A program made the translations under genes and the position numbers. DNA of 6,467 nucleotides from a bacterium UBP1_UBA4783 (lineage in GTDB: Bacteria > Krumholzibacteriota > Krumholzibacteriia > Krumholzibacteriales > Krumholzibacteriaceae): assembly GCA_002403075.1 (NCBI GenBank), contig DHHB01000055.1, positions 18,551-25,017 on the forward strand, in the 5' to 3' direction. How positions within the stretch are numbered: position 1 is the stretch's first letter; each line of letters begins with the position of its first letter. Shown here piece after piece: positions 5,731 through 6,467 of the stretch. The notes beneath the pieces are model-generated. The model was not told the DNA's origin and did no database searches. It was given only the letters and a program-made list of their open reading frames with translations.

Positions 5731-6195
5731 ATGGTGATGGCAGCTCTCGCGGCCGCGGCCGCCGTCGTGCTTCTCGCGTTCGGATTCCTGCGCGGCCGGT
5801 ACGAGCCAGCGCTCCTCGACCGGCGGGCGCGGTGGCTGCTCAGAGCCGCCCTCGCGCTCATGGCCGCCTTCGCCGGGTTCTGGGCGTTCTTCGGCATAGG
5901 CGAGGTGGCGGGCGGAGACAGGAGCGGCGTCATGCATCTCGTCCCCGCCGTGATCATCGTGCTCCTCATGCTCGCGGTGAGGCGCCGACCGCTCGAAGGC
6001 GGGATCGTCTTTCTCGTGATCGGCACACTCGTCACCATTTCGGCGCTCGGCGCGTACCGCGGCGGCTGGCCGCGGTATATCGGGGTAGCGCTCGTCACCG
6101 GCGTACCGTTCCTCGCGGTCGGCGCCCTCCTGCTCGCCGCGACCGCGACGGGCGCGAAACGCAAGACGCCCCCCGCCGGCACCGTGGACCAATGA
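5731..6195 (+). CDS. Small multi-pass inner-membrane protein, function unknown
   Basis: The 154-residue product is mostly hydrophobic. I count five likely membrane helices at about residues 2-20, 36-57, 67-83, 90-108 and 116-139, with short charged links: R-G-R at 21-23, D-R-R-A-R at 30-34, R84-R-R-P, and the basic tail K143-R-K. By the positive-inside rule the tail and the 84-86 arginines should be cytosolic. A block F53-F-G-I-G-E, then H69-L-V-P-A, then R86-P-L-E-G-G-I-V-F is the sort of pattern seen in small uncharacterised membrane families, but I do not recognise a named one with confidence. No catalytic or transport motif is visible. The start at 5731 follows GGAG (5721-5724) at six bases; ATG 5737 is a possible internal alternative. 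It overlaps the methyltransferase start as ATGA and lies 27 bases after the lipocalin. Confidence 0.75.
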   Translation: MVMAALAAAAAVVLLAFGFLRGRYEPALLDRRARWLLRAALALMAAFAGFWAFFGIGEVAGGDRSGVMHLVPAVIIVLLMLAVRRRPLEGGIVFLVIGTLVTISALGAYRGGWPRYIGVALVTGVPFLAVGALLLAATATGAKRKTPPAGTVDQ

Positions 6196-6467
6196 GCCCG
6201 AATTACTACGCGGAAAAACTGGCCGGCGAGCGGCTTCGCCTCGTCTACGAGATCGCGCCGCCGCGGGTCCGCCGGTATCTCGAGGCGGAGATCGGTTTCG
6301 CGCTCTCGCGCATGAGGCGCGGCGACGCCGTTCTCGAGCTCGGATGCGGCTACGGCCGCGTTCTCGCGAGGCTCGCGGAAAAGGCCGGCCGCGCGGTCGG
6401 AATAGATACCGCCGTGGAAAGCCTCTCCCTCGCGCGGCGCCTCGCGCCGCCCGGGCGCGACTGCGAA
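6192..6467 (+). CDS. Class I SAM-dependent methyltransferase, N-terminal part (cut by window end)
   Basis: Ninety-two codons are present and the frame stays open to the last base. After an N-terminal helix region (Y5-Y-A-E-K-L, then Y19-E-I-A-P-P-R-V-R-R-Y-L) comes motif I of the Rossmann-like fold, V47-L-E-L-G51-C-G53-Y-G55-R, which holds the S-adenosylmethionine. V69-G-I-D72 follows, with Asp72 at the end of the second strand where it should bind the ribose hydroxyls. The substrate cannot be told because the acceptor-binding part lies outside the window; small-molecule and lipid methyltransferases share this start. The ATG overlaps the membrane-protein stop (ATGA, 6192-6195) and has only a poor ribosome site, so translational coupling is likely. 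Confidence 0.85.
   Translation, partial: MSPNYYAEKLAGERLRLVYEIAPPRVRRYLEAEIGFALSRMRRGDAVLELGCGYGRVLARLAEKAGRAVGIDTAVESLSLARRLAPPGRDCE

Noticed and set aside
5098..6192. Minus-strand open frame opposite the lipocalin and membrane-protein genes
   Set aside because: The + strand carries the exact Blc signature; the antisense translation is charged low-complexity sequence.
1..6467. Search for CRISPR repeats, tRNA or rRNA genes, transposase or integrase genes, toxin-antitoxin pairs and long direct repeats
   Set aside because: Nothing met even a weak standard by eye; the genes are ordinary in family and evenly alike in composition, with no clear island of transferred DNA.

Overview
The window is high in G+C (roughly two thirds by eye) and densely coding. 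All nine recognisable genes lie on the + strand, and the longest stretch without a gene is the 135 bases at 2094-2228. Several products carry signal peptides, two look like outer-membrane beta-barrels and one is a lipoprotein-type lipocalin, so the host is a diderm (Gram-negative) bacterium. The strong GC3 bias, together with steady use of ATA and AGG codons and of Shine-Dalgarno sites, would fit an uncultured high-GC lineage such as those known from metagenome assemblies. The sequence alone does not fix the taxon. I see no rRNA, tRNA, CRISPR array, insertion sequence or phage gene.

Left block (1-2093): the probable last codons of an upstream gene come first. They are followed by a periplasmic LolA-like 'outer membrane lipoprotein-sorting' family protein (49-777) and a 439-residue outer-membrane barrel protein (774-2093) whose start overlaps the previous stop as ATGA. 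Together they read as part of an envelope export module. In comparable operons an inner-membrane RND/MMPL or ABC permease often lies upstream, and that gene would be just outside this window. A GC-rich hairpin after 2093 and an extended -10 promoter candidate at 2186-2194 mark a likely transcription-unit boundary.

Middle block (2229-5156): an exported DUF1579-family protein (2229-2819), the ribosome-rescue peptidyl-tRNA hydrolase ArfB (2861-3286), a GT-B-fold glycosyltransferase (start ambiguous, 3307 or 3283, ending 4332), and a second probable outer-membrane barrel (4329-5156) that overlaps the glycosyltransferase as ATGA behind a near-perfect Shine-Dalgarno site.

Right block (5161-6467): a Blc-type bacterial lipocalin (5161-5703), a small five-helix inner-membrane protein (5731-6195), and the first 92 codons of a class I SAM-dependent methyltransferase (6192 to the window edge), again joined by ATGA.

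The common theme is the cell envelope: lipid or lipoprotein carriage, outer-membrane barrels, a lipocalin and a glycosyltransferase, with ArfB as the one clear cytosolic housekeeping gene. I found no convincing sign of a new defence, mobile or RNA-based system. The points worth a second look are the LolA-like/barrel pair, the conflict between a promoter-like site and the glycosyltransferase start, the cysteine-bearing barrel beside the glycosyltransferase, and the missing ribosome site of the lipocalin.
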